Assembly (NCBI GenBank): GCA_946480015.1
Contig: CAMLIL010000007.1
Span: 1 to 64,000, forward strand
DNA: 64,000 bases
Direction of reading: 5' to 3'
DNA from: an uncultured Oxalobacteraceae bacterium
GTDB taxonomy: Bacteria > Pseudomonadota > Gammaproteobacteria > Burkholderiales > Burkholderiaceae
Under the pieces are notes generated by a model. The model searched no databases and was not told the DNA's origin. It saw only the letters and a list, made by a program, of their open reading frames with translations. Each line of letters starts with the position of its first letter. Position 1 is the first letter of the stretch. Below are positions 19,094-30,674 of the stretch, piece by piece. The position numbers and the translations under genes were made by a program.

Positions 19094-19951
19094 TCAGTAG
19101 ATGGTGGAACCGCCGGCGGCCGGGGGCGTGGCCGGATGCAGCACGGCCTTCCACTCGCCGCTCTGGCCCAGCGCCTGGTCGAGCTGCCTGCGGAAGGCCG
19201 GATCGGCCAGACGCACCTTGAAACGGCGGACGAAATTCTTGCGCACCGGGAGGCTGGCCGCCAGCCAGTCGCCCACGTCGGCAAAGTCGACATCGCGTTC
19301 CTTCACGGGCGCCACCTTGCCGGCCTTGGGCACGGGCGGCGCCAGTTCGAGGCGGTCGCGGAACGCGCCCGGCATGTCGGCGATGAATTCGCGCGTCGGG
19401 CGGCCCGCCACCGGCTGCGGCTTGGCCGGATCGATGGCGGCAAACTGCTCGGAGGCCAGCTTGAGCGGCGCGCCGGCCTTGCCCTTCTCGTCGATCTTCG
19501 CGACCTGCTGGGCGCCCTCCTCGGCAAACATGGCGTCCTTGCCCGGCTTGCGCTGCACGATGGTCGCGCCCGTGGGCAGGGTTACTTCCATGGCCGGCGT
19601 GACCACCAGCGCGCGCTTGGGTGTACCGGCCGACAGTTTGATCCAGCCCTGCAGCACGGCCAGCTCGGTGGCAGTCCTGTCGTCGGTGGCCAGGCTGATC
19701 ACGTACACGCGGGTCTGCGGTCCGAGCGCCACAATGGCGTACTTGCCCGCCTCGATGTGGGCGCCGCCCGCACCGGTTTCGATGATGTCGTCTTTTTGCA
19801 CCGCCGTGCCGTTGATACCCTTGAAGACGGCGGCGCCGCGGATCAGGCGCACCGGCTGCTCGGCCATGGTCAAGGTGGCCTGTGCCTGCGCCAGCGCGCA
19901 GGCGCCGCCCAGCAGCATGTATGCGAATGTGAAGCGTGAAAGCATGTTCAT
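19094..19951 (-). CDS. Secreted FecR-domain protein in the T6SS locus
   Basis: The 285-aa protein has a signal peptide (about 1-24, ALAQA) and then a FecR-like domain (about 30-130: VRLIRG...GDDIIETGAGG pattern with beta repeats). The C-terminal part is charged and of unknown fold. No lipobox Cys, membrane anchor or peptidoglycan-binding motif is seen. The gene lies 1 bp from vgrG and 43 bp from the heme sensor. It is not TssJ, which is a smaller lipoprotein. Its role is unknown; a periplasmic scaffold or signal relay is possible. Confidence 0.75.
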   Translation of the reverse strand: MNMLSRFTFAYMLLGGACALAQAQATLTMAEQPVRLIRGAAVFKGINGTAVQKDDIIETGAGGAHIEAGKYAIVALGPQTRVYVISLATDDRTATELAVLQGWIKLSAGTPKRALVVTPAMEVTLPTGATIVQRKPGKDAMFAEEGAQQVAKIDEKGKAGAPLKLASEQFAAIDPAKPQPVAGRPTREFIADMPGAFRDRLELAPPVPKAGKVAPVKERDVDFADVGDWLAASLPVRKNFVRRFKVRLADPAFRRQLDQALGQSGEWKAVLHPATPPAAGGSTIY

Positions 19952-19952
19952 C

Positions 19953-21950
19953 TCAATTGATCTTGACCAGGGCGCCTTCGATGGTCATCACCGCGCCGGC
20001 CTTGATCGCCATGGTGGCGCCGGCCTTGATCTCGGTGCCGGCGCTCGATTCGACCGCGATCTCGGTCGACTTGATCGTGATCTTGGCGGACTCGATCTTG
20101 ATGCTGCTGCCGCCCACTTTCAGCTCGATCGAGGTACCGGCCTCGATGACGATGGTCTTGCCCACGTCGACCTTCTGGTCGCCGTCGATCTTGACGGTCT
20201 GGTTGTTGGTGACGGTGCGCGTCTCGTCGTTCTTGACGGTGGTGGTCAGGTCGTGGTCGATCGCAACCGTCTGGTCGTTGGTGACGTGGACCTTGCGGTC
20301 GTTGCCGACATCGAGGCTCTGGTCGTTGCAGATGGCGATGGTCTGGTCGCCCTTGTCCTTCTTTTCGAAACCGACCTTGAGCGTGTCGTTGTTCTTGACG
20401 ACGCGGTTGTAGTCTTTCTCGGCCTGCACGTAAATCTCTTCGGCGTCCTTCTTGTCCTCGAAGCGCAGCTCGTTGTAGCCGCCGCCACCTTTGGAGGTGT
20501 TCGACATGATGGTCGACTTGGTCTGCTCGCCCGGCAGGGCGTACGGCGGCATGGCGTCGCTGTTGTACACGCAGCCGGTGACCAGCGGCTGGTCCGGGTC
20601 GCCTTCCAGGAAGCTGACCACCACTTCCATGCCGATGCGCGGCACGAACATCATGCCCCATCCCTTGCCGGCCCAGCCCTGCTGCACGCGCACCCAGCAC
20701 GAGCTTTTCTCGTCGGTCTTGCCGTCGCGGTCCCAATGGAACTGCACCTTGATGCGGCCGTATTTGTCGGTCCAGATCTCCTCGCCCGCCTTGCCGACCA
20801 CCATGGCGGTCTGAGGTCCCTGCACGAATGGCTTGCGCATGATGCGCGCGGCGCGGTAGCTGTGCTCCTTGCCGACCGCCGTGAAGGTGCAGTGGAACTG
20901 GGTGCCCGCAGCGGCGCCGCCACTGCTGTAGTCGACCCCGGTGATCTCGGTATCGGCGGCGGTGACGAGGAATTCGCGGTTCTGGTCTTCGCGCGGATGG
21001 CCGCTCAGCGTGAACAGCGCGCCGGTGGTGATGCCGCGCGCGGTGCCGTAGGCGTTGATCTGTTCGCCCTGCCCGTGCAGCGCTTCCATGCGCGCGCGCG
21101 CGAAGCCATTGCCGTCGGCGGCGACCCGGTACAGGCCGGGATAGTCATAGTGCTCGAAACTCTGCTGGCCGAACGGCGCCGCGATGGTCGCCTTGACCAG
21201 CAGGCCGCCGGTGGTGCTGGCCGAGGCCTTCTCGAAATCGAAGTCGTTCAGGGCGAATACGCTGGGCTGGATCGTGCCGCTCGGCTCGAATCGCTGCACC
21301 GCTTCTTCCAGCGCGTCGCGCTTGTTGTTCCCGTCGCGGAACTGCAGGCTGGCGTAGCCGTCGGCGGCGGCATGGGCGCCGTAACTGTCGGCCAGCACCA
21401 CCGTGTGGGCGCCGTCCTGGTGGCTGAAATAAAAGTAGATGCCCTCTTCTTCCAGCAGGCGGCAGACAAACTCGAAGTCGCTCTCGCGGTACTGCACGCA
21501 GTAGGGGCGCGCCGCCGGGGTGCCGGACAGGGACCCGGCATCGAGCGAGATCAGGCCGCCGTAGGCTGCATCGGCACACACCGCCTTGACGATGTCGAGG
21601 GCAGTCTTGTCCTGGAAGATGCGGCAGTTGGTCGAGCGGGTCAGCAGCCACAAGGCCGGGTGCACCACGGCTTCGTAACTGGCCTGGCCCTCGGCCCAGC
21701 CCTTGTAGGCAAAACGGGTCACGAGACCGTGAAAATAGCGGGTGCCGCCCTCGGGCAGGTCCACGCTGACCGTCAGCTCGGTGCCGAGGACGTCGGCGAT
21801 TTTGATGTCGCCCTTGTCCGAGGCCATCTCAAGGCGAAATTCCGCCAGGCGCCCCAGCGCCTCGCGGCAGTGCATGCGCTTGAACAGCAGCACGTCGTCG
21901 CCGAGGGCGGTCTTGACTGAAACATCGCGGTTGGTTTGGGTGGCCAGCAT
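19953..21950 (-). CDS. vgrG: T6SS spike protein VgrG (TssI)
   Basis: The 665-aa trimeric spike protein has gp27-like and gp5-like parts: SRSTNCRIFQDKTALDIV, YCVQYRESDFEFVCRLLEEEGIYF in pieces, and the WVRVQQGWAGKGWG and MIPRIGMEV-type OB-fold motifs. A long C-terminal beta-helix of repeated D/K/T/V-rich units ends at the normal length. There is no extra enzymatic domain, so cargo must be carried by the PAAR-like tip or by separate effectors. It is followed 13 bp away by the PAAR-like gene on the 5' side. Confidence 0.96.
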   Translation of the reverse strand: MLATQTNRDVSVKTALGDDVLLFKRMHCREALGRLAEFRLEMASDKGDIKIADVLGTELTVSVDLPEGGTRYFHGLVTRFAYKGWAEGQASYEAVVHPALWLLTRSTNCRIFQDKTALDIVKAVCADAAYGGLISLDAGSLSGTPAARPYCVQYRESDFEFVCRLLEEEGIYFYFSHQDGAHTVVLADSYGAHAAADGYASLQFRDGNNKRDALEEAVQRFEPSGTIQPSVFALNDFDFEKASASTTGGLLVKATIAAPFGQQSFEHYDYPGLYRVAADGNGFARARMEALHGQGEQINAYGTARGITTGALFTLSGHPREDQNREFLVTAADTEITGVDYSSGGAAAGTQFHCTFTAVGKEHSYRAARIMRKPFVQGPQTAMVVGKAGEEIWTDKYGRIKVQFHWDRDGKTDEKSSCWVRVQQGWAGKGWGMMFVPRIGMEVVVSFLEGDPDQPLVTGCVYNSDAMPPYALPGEQTKSTIMSNTSKGGGGYNELRFEDKKDAEEIYVQAEKDYNRVVKNNDTLKVGFEKKDKGDQTIAICNDQSLDVGNDRKVHVTNDQTVAIDHDLTTTVKNDETRTVTNNQTVKIDGDQKVDVGKTIVIEAGTSIELKVGGSSIKIESAKITIKSTEIAVESSAGTEIKAGATMAIKAGAVMTIEGALVKIN

Positions 21951-21963
21951 GGGTACTCGAAGC

Positions 21964-22353
21964 TTAAGGAATTTGGGTCTTGACGGTGCCGGAATTGCTG
22001 AAGGCGATCACGCCTCCCCAGTTGCACATGCACTTGGACACATTGTCCAGCGCCGGCATATTGGCGATCAGTACCGTCGGCGCGCCCGGCACCCACGGCG
22101 CGCTGGTGGCGGGCACGCAGGGCATCGGGGTCAGCACGCCGAGCGCGGCGGCGGTCGCCGCGGCGACCGTCGGATTGGCCGGCGAATTGCACATCGCAAA
22201 GGGCATGATGTTGACCAGCGGGATGTGGTCCATGATGTTGGCAGCGGGCGGACCTTCGCACAACACCTTGTTCTTCGGCAGAACCACCAGCGACGACGGC
22301 GCCGCACCAAAAGTGCAGGTCATCATCGCTCCCATCGAAACCTGATTTGGCAT
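21964..22353 (-). CDS. PAAR-like tip protein (DUF4280 type)
   Basis: The 129-aa protein has the DUF4280 pattern: CTFGAAPSSLVV, then I-DH-PLVNI-PF-MC-SPANPTV, a MPCVPATSAPW segment and a closing CMCNWGGVIAFSNSG. Several conserved Cys could hold the tip. Proteins of this kind cap VgrG and carry cargo. It sits between vgrG and the C58-like candidate, which is the usual place for a tip gene with a linked effector. Confidence 0.82.
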   Translation of the reverse strand: MPNQVSMGAMMTCTFGAAPSSLVVLPKNKVLCEGPPAANIMDHIPLVNIMPFAMCNSPANPTVAAATAAALGVLTPMPCVPATSAPWVPGAPTVLIANMPALDNVSKCMCNWGGVIAFSNSGTVKTQIP

Positions 22354-22441
22354 GGTTCATCCTTTGCTGCGCCGTATACGACGTTCTCTGCCAGTATGGC
22401 CGATGCAATACGTTTGTGCAATATTCGACCAGCGCCGCCCT

Positions 22442-23089
22442 TCAGCCCTTCTTGAAGAACGTGTACGAAAATTTGGCGCCGTCGCCAGCGTTCTTGGCGA
22501 TCCTGCGTGCATTGCACAACTGTTTGAGGTCGTCGATAAACTCGCTCTTGTTCTTATATTTGAACAAGCCGCCATTCGGGTCCATGATGAGATACCGTTC
22601 GCCGCTAAACACGCCGCCTTCATTGACGCCGACGCCGATCGCGTGATGCCATACGCTCAGATAGCCAGCCCAGGTCACGCCGGTCGGAAACAGTCCGGAC
22701 AGCTCGTCGACCGTGCACTCGCCTGAGCCGGCGCGCGACAAGCCGTGCGGGTGGATGCCGTCAAGCTTGTCGATACTGCCGACATTGCCTTTGAAGTCCT
22801 TCATGTAGGCGCCCTGGAACCGCAGCACATTCTTGAAGTAGGCCTCGAATCCGGTGACGTTGACCGCGTCGTCGCGCCGATGGCAAAAGCCCACCATCCA
22901 GGCCACGACGATCCCGCAACAGATTCCATGCTTGCGATCCTTCATGGATGCCGCTCCGGGCGCGCCCAGGCGGTACTGGACATCGGTGTCGACGCCGCCA
23001 TCGCCGCCAGGCGCGTTGTTCAAATGACGCACGACCGCACTTTTGTACGCCTTGGCAAAGAGACTAGCGCCGTATAAATTGACTGGCAT
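22442..23089 (-). CDS. Putative T6SS effector with a YopT/C58-like cysteine-protease pattern
   Basis: The 215-aa protein has no signal peptide. It shows three spaced motifs in the order of papain-like C58 peptidases: GICCGIVVAWM (Cys57 or Cys58 at the start of a helix), WHHAIGVGV (His149 at the start of a strand) and IMDPNGGLF (Asp170). YopT and AvrPphB have the same Cys-His-Asp order, with G-x-C, HA and D-x-N-x-G-x-F. The gene lies between clpV and the PAAR-like gene with 70- and 88-bp gaps, and neither gap can hold an immunity gene. That suggests a host-directed target or immunity elsewhere. The activity is predicted from motifs only. Confidence 0.7.
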   Translation of the reverse strand: MPVNLYGASLFAKAYKSAVVRHLNNAPGGDGGVDTDVQYRLGAPGAASMKDRKHGICCGIVVAWMVGFCHRRDDAVNVTGFEAYFKNVLRFQGAYMKDFKGNVGSIDKLDGIHPHGLSRAGSGECTVDELSGLFPTGVTWAGYLSVWHHAIGVGVNEGGVFSGERYLIMDPNGGLFKYKNKSEFIDDLKQLCNARRIAKNAGDGAKFSYTFFKKG

Positions 23090-23159
23090 ATATTCCTCCG
23101 AAAAGTTAAAGATGAAACAACCGGCAACCGTGAGTGGCCGACTGATCGGCCACGTTGCT

Positions 23160-25865
<2,706 letters not shown>

Positions 25866-25884
25866 GATCGTTCTTTCGGGTGAG

Positions 25885-26892
25885 TCAGCCGGCGACGGCT
25901 GTCGGGTTAATCAATAGTTGATCGGGATTGCGTTGGGCGGGAACACTGGAGAGATACGTGGTCCAGCCGAGTTTCATGCCACCGAGCTTGCAGGCGGGGA
26001 CTTGCTGCCGCTTGAGGACCAGGCGCACGTCCCAGTCGAGCACCGTACCGGCGTAGTTGCGTACCCAGGCCACCAGGCGCCGCATGCTGGCGCCGCCGGG
26101 CAGCAGGCGCTGGTAGTCGGCGTAGTCGAGCGGGCCGATGACGATGCGGAATTTGTGCTGGCAGTCCCACACCTTCTTGCCCAGCACGGCGCCGGTACCG
26201 AGACGGTTGCCGTTGTCGAACATGCCGATGCGGGTCTGGCCCTCCGGCGGGATGCGCATCCAGTGGCCCACGAACTGCTCGACCTCGACCGGCAGCTTGA
26301 AGTAGGCGCGCAGGATCGTCACCAGGCCGGCGGCCGGGCGCTTCTGGTTGGCCAGCAGGCCGGCGAAGTGCAGTTTGGCGAAGTCGCCGATCTCGTCGCG
26401 CTCGCGCAGGGCCGGGGTGCCGATGCCGAACAGGCTGCCGACATAGTCGGCGAAGCGGTCGGTTTCGGGCCGGTCCAGGCTGATGGTCGGTTCGGCGCTG
26501 GCGCGGGCGCGGTAAAACAGCGACACCATGCGGTGATGGAATACGTCGAGGAAGGCGACCATGGTGTGGTCGTTGTTGTTGCGCGCCCGTTCGCGCGCAT
26601 ACTCGGTCAGGTGCAGCGGCATGGGGCCGTTGGCGCCCAGGAGGCCAATGAAATTGACCGCCAGGCGTGCGCGCGCGCTGGCGCTGGCCGGGGCGAAACT
26701 GCGCAGCGCGCCCGGCTCGAAGCCAAGCGAGGGTTCCTGGCCGAAGCGCACCGCATCGTCGCGCGGGCGCAGCGAGGTGCCGATGCGCGGCTTGTCGGGA
26801 TGGGCGTTTTCCAGCAGCCGCAGGGCCTGGAAAAAATCCATGGCCGCGGCCCGTTCGGCCAGCTGGCGCTCGACCTCTACAGGATCGCGCAT
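25885..26892 (-). CDS. tssG: T6SS baseplate protein TssG
   Basis: The 335-aa protein starts at ATG 26892 (MRDPVEVERQ) and shows the family signature AMDFFQALRLLEN, then RIGTSLRPRDDAVRFGQEPS and a conserved GxNGPMPLHLTEYARER segment. The start is set by this N-terminus; the longer open frame further upstream runs inside tssF in another frame. It overlaps tssF by 16 bp. TssG binds TssF and TssE in the wedge. Confidence 0.95.
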   Translation of the reverse strand: MRDPVEVERQLAERAAAMDFFQALRLLENAHPDKPRIGTSLRPRDDAVRFGQEPSLGFEPGALRSFAPASASARARLAVNFIGLLGANGPMPLHLTEYARERARNNNDHTMVAFLDVFHHRMVSLFYRARASAEPTISLDRPETDRFADYVGSLFGIGTPALRERDEIGDFAKLHFAGLLANQKRPAAGLVTILRAYFKLPVEVEQFVGHWMRIPPEGQTRIGMFDNGNRLGTGAVLGKKVWDCQHKFRIVIGPLDYADYQRLLPGGASMRRLVAWVRNYAGTVLDWDVRLVLKRQQVPACKLGGMKLGWTTYLSSVPAQRNPDQLLINPTAVAG

Positions 26893-28757
26893 GCGCCTCC
26901 CCTTGCCGGCCAGCGCATGATGTCGCCGCGTCCGACGGTGCGGATCACGGTTTCGGTGAAGGCGTTGATGCCCACGTACTGGCTGAAGAAGTGGCTCAGC
27001 ACCGCGCCCAGCAGAAACGCGCCGGCGCCTTCGAAGGCGGCGTCGTCCATCGTCACCGTGATTTCCAGGCCGCGCCCGAAGGTGATCGGGCCGGGCGTGG
27101 GCATGCGCCGGGTGATCGGCCTGGATGCGACCGAGCGCACACCTTGCACCTGGCGCTGGGAGTTGATGTCGAGCGGGTGGCAGTACAGCGCCAGCAGTTC
27201 GCGCAAGGCGTGCGCGCCCTGCTCCGGATCGGTGTCGGCCAGCGACAGGTAATTGAGCGAGAGCTGGTTGATCAGGCGCCAGGCCATGCTGCCCTCGGCG
27301 AACGAGGGAAACGGCTGGCTGGGACCGGCCAGCGCGCGCACCGACAGCACGGGGCCGCCGTCGTCGAGAATGAAGTCGGTCTTGCCGACGCCGAGCGGCA
27401 TCGACAGCGGCAGGTCGCGGTTGGTGCACCAGACGGTCAGGCCGAGCTGGCGCAGGCTGTGGCGGTAAGGCGCTTCGGCCGCGTCGACGATGCTGATGAA
27501 GGTTTCACTGCCGACGTAGGACGAGCGCGGGCCACGCTGGCGCTGGCGCTGCGACAGCACGCGCGGCTCGCGGCGGATCTGGTAGAAGGCTTGCTGCGGG
27601 GCGCTGGCGCCCAGGTCGTTGGCGCTGTAGAGCGGATGAAAGGCCTGCTCGGCATCGGCGCCGCTGCCATAGCCGGTCACGCTGGCGACCTGGTGCACCT
27701 CGAAGTCCATGGGCCGGGTGCGGTCCACCAGCACGTGGTACTCGTGCTGCTCGCCGGACAGGTTGATGCGGTCGGCACGGCGCTCGAACAGGTTGACGGC
27801 GGGAGTGCAGTTGAGGGCGAAGTTGGAGGCGTCGAGGGTTTGCTCGAGGCGCGCGTCGCCGCGCCCGAGCAGCACGATGATGTCGATCTCGCGCTCGGCG
27901 CAGGCGCGCACCGCCGGACCCAGGCCGGCGATGTCGATGAACAGGAAGCGCTGGGCAAAAGCGAAGTATTCCTGCAGCAGGCGGTAGCCCTGGAAGCTGC
28001 GCTGGCCGCTCGGCAGCAGCGCGTCTTCCTCGGCAAACCCGCGCGGCTGAACGGCGCTTTTGGGCAGCAGCCGGTGCCACGCGGCCGGGCGCGCGCCGGG
28101 CAGCACCAGCACGCCTTCGGCCGCGCCCAGCAGTTTTTCGTACACCTGGCCCGGCAGGTCGTCGCCGCCGCGCAGGTTGAGGGTGAGCCGGTCCAGCGCC
28201 AGGCTGCTGAACGGCGCGCCATTGGTGGTGCGCAGGCGCAGGCGCAGCCCGGCCTTGACGTTGGGCGGCAGGCGCGCATCGACGCCGGCGATGCTGCCGC
28301 TGTGGGTGAAGAACTTGGCGTCGGCAAGTTCCACCGGCCACAGGGTGGTGGCGTGCGCGGTGCGGTATTCGCAGGCGGTCGTTTCGTCCTTGCCCAGCAC
28401 GCTGCGCATGGCGCTGCCGCGCGCGATCTGAAAGCCGGCGTTCAGGGCCGGGTTGCTCAGGTCGGGCTGCAGCTGCACCACCGTCATCGATGGCGTGGGC
28501 GCCAGCAGATGCGGATAGACCAGTTCCGACAGGTGCTGGGTGAAGCGCGGGAATTCGGCGTCGATCTTCATCTGCACGCGCGCGGCCATGAAGGAAAAGC
28601 CTTCGAGCAGGCGTTCCACGTACGGGTCGGCGCAATCGAAGCCTTCCAGGCCGAGGCGGCCGGCGATCTTCGGGTACTGGGCGGCGAATTCGCCGCCCGT
28701 CTCGCGCAGGTGCTGCAGCTCCTGGCTGTAATAGCGGAGGAAACGGGGATTGGTCAT
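26877..28757 (-). CDS. tssF: T6SS baseplate protein TssF
   Basis: The 626-aa protein begins MTNPRFLRYYSQELQHLRE, the normal TssF start, at 28757. GGEFAAQYPKIAGRLGLE, DPYVERLLEGFSFMAARVQ and the C-terminal AFLLGAVLSHFFSQYVGINAF are family marks. Upstream in-frame codons to 28853 overlap tssE and are not used. The start overlaps the tssE stop by 4 bp. Confidence 0.96.
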   Translation of the reverse strand: MTNPRFLRYYSQELQHLRETGGEFAAQYPKIAGRLGLEGFDCADPYVERLLEGFSFMAARVQMKIDAEFPRFTQHLSELVYPHLLAPTPSMTVVQLQPDLSNPALNAGFQIARGSAMRSVLGKDETTACEYRTAHATTLWPVELADAKFFTHSGSIAGVDARLPPNVKAGLRLRLRTTNGAPFSSLALDRLTLNLRGGDDLPGQVYEKLLGAAEGVLVLPGARPAAWHRLLPKSAVQPRGFAEEDALLPSGQRSFQGYRLLQEYFAFAQRFLFIDIAGLGPAVRACAEREIDIIVLLGRGDARLEQTLDASNFALNCTPAVNLFERRADRINLSGEQHEYHVLVDRTRPMDFEVHQVASVTGYGSGADAEQAFHPLYSANDLGASAPQQAFYQIRREPRVLSQRQRQRGPRSSYVGSETFISIVDAAEAPYRHSLRQLGLTVWCTNRDLPLSMPLGVGKTDFILDDGGPVLSVRALAGPSQPFPSFAEGSMAWRLINQLSLNYLSLADTDPEQGAHALRELLALYCHPLDINSQRQVQGVRSVASRPITRRMPTPGPITFGRGLEITVTMDDAAFEGAGAFLLGAVLSHFFSQYVGINAFTETVIRTVGRGDIMRWPARGGACAIL

Positions 28758-29257
28758 GCGCGCTTGCCGGCCGAATCGGTCAGGCTGATGTGGGCGATAT
28801 CCAGATCGAGCTCGGTTTTCAGGTAGAGGCGTTCCGGATACGGCTGCGCCCACATGTCGGCTTCGATCTCGAACATGATCTTGGTGATGCTGTCGGCGGG
28901 GATCGCCTTGACCGACACCGAGGAGCGGATCAGGCGCGGCTCGAAGTCCCAGATCGCCTGGCGGATGGCGCGTTCGAGATCGCCCGTGTTCATGCCGGCC
29001 AGCGAGGCGCCGGACATGTCGGGCATGCCGTAGTTGATCACGGAGTTGGCCAGGTGCGGCAGGCGCAGGGTGTCGCTGACCGAGAACAGATTGGTGGTGT
29101 TGAGCAGCCAGGCCAGGTCGCGCAGCACGCCTTCGCGCAGCGTGCGTACCGACAGCACGCGGCGGTCGCGCGCTTCCACGTTCAGCTCCGGTTCATGGTC
29201 GGTCAGGCGGTCCAGCAGCGATGGCTGCAGGCGCTCGCGCGGCGCCAGTTCAGCCAT
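28754..29257 (-). CDS. tssE: T6SS baseplate protein TssE (gp25-like)
   Basis: The 167-aa protein belongs to the gp25-like wedge family: PSLLDRLTD near the start, LREGVLRDLAWLLNT, INYGMPD and a final beta region with FEIEADMW. It primes sheath assembly at the baseplate. The ATG is inside the end of tagJ (overlap 8 bp). Confidence 0.95.
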   Translation of the reverse strand: MAELAPRERLQPSLLDRLTDHEPELNVEARDRRVLSVRTLREGVLRDLAWLLNTTNLFSVSDTLRLPHLANSVINYGMPDMSGASLAGMNTGDLERAIRQAIWDFEPRLIRSSVSVKAIPADSITKIMFEIEADMWAQPYPERLYLKTELDLDIAHISLTDSAGKRA

Positions 29258-30020
29258 GGTCGAATTCGATCAGGCGCGCGTCCATCAGCGCGTAGTCGGC
29301 ACTGTCGCTGGCGAACATGCGCTGGCCCAGGCCGGCTTCGCCGTTCCAGTCGGTGCGGCGCGCCAGCTTGAGCGCGTCGTCGCCGGCTTCCAGGGTGCCG
29401 CTGTAGCGGGTCGGGATCAGCCCGACGGTCTGGGCGCCGTTGGTGAAGGTGAAGCTGGCCGCGGTCCAGACCGCGTCGCGCAGGTCGGTGGGCGGGTCGA
29501 TCTCGATGCGCGCGATGCGCATGAAGGGAATCCAGAAATAGCGGCCGTTGATGATGGCTTCCAGCACCGGGCCGAGACGCTGGTCGGCGTCGGCCAGCCA
29601 CTCGAAGCTCTGGCCGTCGATGCTGCCGGGCGAGGCCGGAGCCTGCTCGAAAGCCTGGGCGCGCAAGGCCGCGGCCTGGGGCGAGGCGGCGTCGAACTTG
29701 AGCGCTTCGACCAGCTGGCCGAGCCAGTCCTGCGGTTCGCCGAAGATCAGGGGCGCGCGCTTGCCGGCGAAAATGTCGGCGCGCAGCGCTTCGCACTGGA
29801 TCGCTTCGCGGTAGGTCTGCACCATCGGCAGGGCGGCGGCGTCAAGCTCGCCGGCCACATTCAACTGGGTCAGGGCGCGGTTCCACTGGCCTTGCACGGC
29901 CAGCAGCTGGAACAGGAATACGCGCAGCTTGGGGTTGGAGGCATCCTTGCGGACATCGTCCTGCAAGGCCTTGAGGGCGGCGTCGAGCTGGCCTTCCTTG
30001 ATGAACTGTTGCGCTGCCAT
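29250..30020 (-). CDS. tagJ: T6SS accessory protein TagJ (ImpE/SciE)
   Basis: The 256-aa protein has an N-terminal helical, TPR-like half (KEGQLDAALKALQDDVRKD) and a C-terminal ImpE domain (WLADADQRLGPVLEAIINGRYFWIPF, then LIPTRYSGT). TagJ binds the sheath protein TssB and ClpV in other bacteria. It occurs in only part of the T6SS types, so it helps classify the locus. It lies between hcp (66-bp gap) and tssE. Confidence 0.92.
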   Translation of the reverse strand: MAAQQFIKEGQLDAALKALQDDVRKDASNPKLRVFLFQLLAVQGQWNRALTQLNVAGELDAAALPMVQTYREAIQCEALRADIFAGKRAPLIFGEPQDWLGQLVEALKFDAASPQAAALRAQAFEQAPASPGSIDGQSFEWLADADQRLGPVLEAIINGRYFWIPFMRIARIEIDPPTDLRDAVWTAASFTFTNGAQTVGLIPTRYSGTLEAGDDALKLARRTDWNGEAGLGQRMFASDSADYALMDARLIEFDHG

Positions 30021-30086
30021 GGGTACCCCAAACGAAAATTGGTAAAGCGGGACAGGCCGCCGGACGGGCCGGCGGCCGCGGGGAAT

Positions 30087-30578
30087 TTAGCGCGACACGT
30101 TGCCGGCGATATCCCAGGTGAAGATACCGGCCGAAGCGGTCACGCCTTTTTCGTTCTGCGTGAAGTACTCGACCTTGCACTGCGCGAAGTTGAGCGTGAT
30201 GTTTTCGGTCAGACGGTCTTCGCCGCCGCTGCCGCCGGTCGATACCGACGTCACCAGCACTTTTTCCATGGTGATTTCCATGTATTTCTGCTGGCCTTCA
30301 CCGGCTTTGCGGATCAGGATTTTACACTCGGGGATGTGGGAACCCTTGGCCAGTGCGATCATGATGGCGGTGGACGCCTTGTCGATGTACTTGGTCAGCG
30401 AGATGTCCTGGAAATTGGCCTTGCCTGCGCCGCCGCCGCCACCGCCGTGGAAGGAACCGGCATTGCTCATGCCCCAGCTCCAGGCCAGGATGTCGATATC
30501 GCCAGCGCCTTTTTGCGCGCTATCCTGGGTCTCGCCCTTGATATTCGCGCCCATATTCAGGAACATGTCCATTGCCAT
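30087..30578 (-). CDS. hcp: T6SS tube protein Hcp (TssD)
   Basis: The 163-aa Hcp builds the hexameric inner tube. The ATG at 30578 (MAMDMFLNMG) has a strong AGGAGA site 5-8 bp upstream; codons further upstream are not used. Family features include GDIDILAWSWG and a C-terminal EKGVTASAGIFTWDI. A run of six Gly (about 45-50) is inserted in the loop after SFH, longer than in common Hcp1. The 96-bp gap before it is the widest among the structural genes and may hold a processing site or second promoter for this highly needed protein. Confidence 0.96.
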   Translation of the reverse strand: MAMDMFLNMGANIKGETQDSAQKGAGDIDILAWSWGMSNAGSFHGGGGGGAGKANFQDISLTKYIDKASTAIMIALAKGSHIPECKILIRKAGEGQQKYMEITMEKVLVTSVSTGGSGGEDRLTENITLNFAQCKVEYFTQNEKGVTASAGIFTWDIAGNVSR

Positions 30579-30674
30579 AATTGCTCTCCTTGTTAGCTGG
30601 CCCATGCCAGCGTCGTTGATCGGATTGACCGGCCGGCGACATGCCGGACCGGCTTACTTCTGAGGCGTGAAGCG

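Noticed and set aside
19094..19951. FecR-domain protein as TssJ
   Set aside because: It has no lipobox Cys, is too long, and shows FecR rather than TssJ pattern.
22354..22441. Immunity gene between the effector candidate and the PAAR-like gene
   Set aside because: The gap is only 88 bp and no supported frame with start and ribosome site fits in it.
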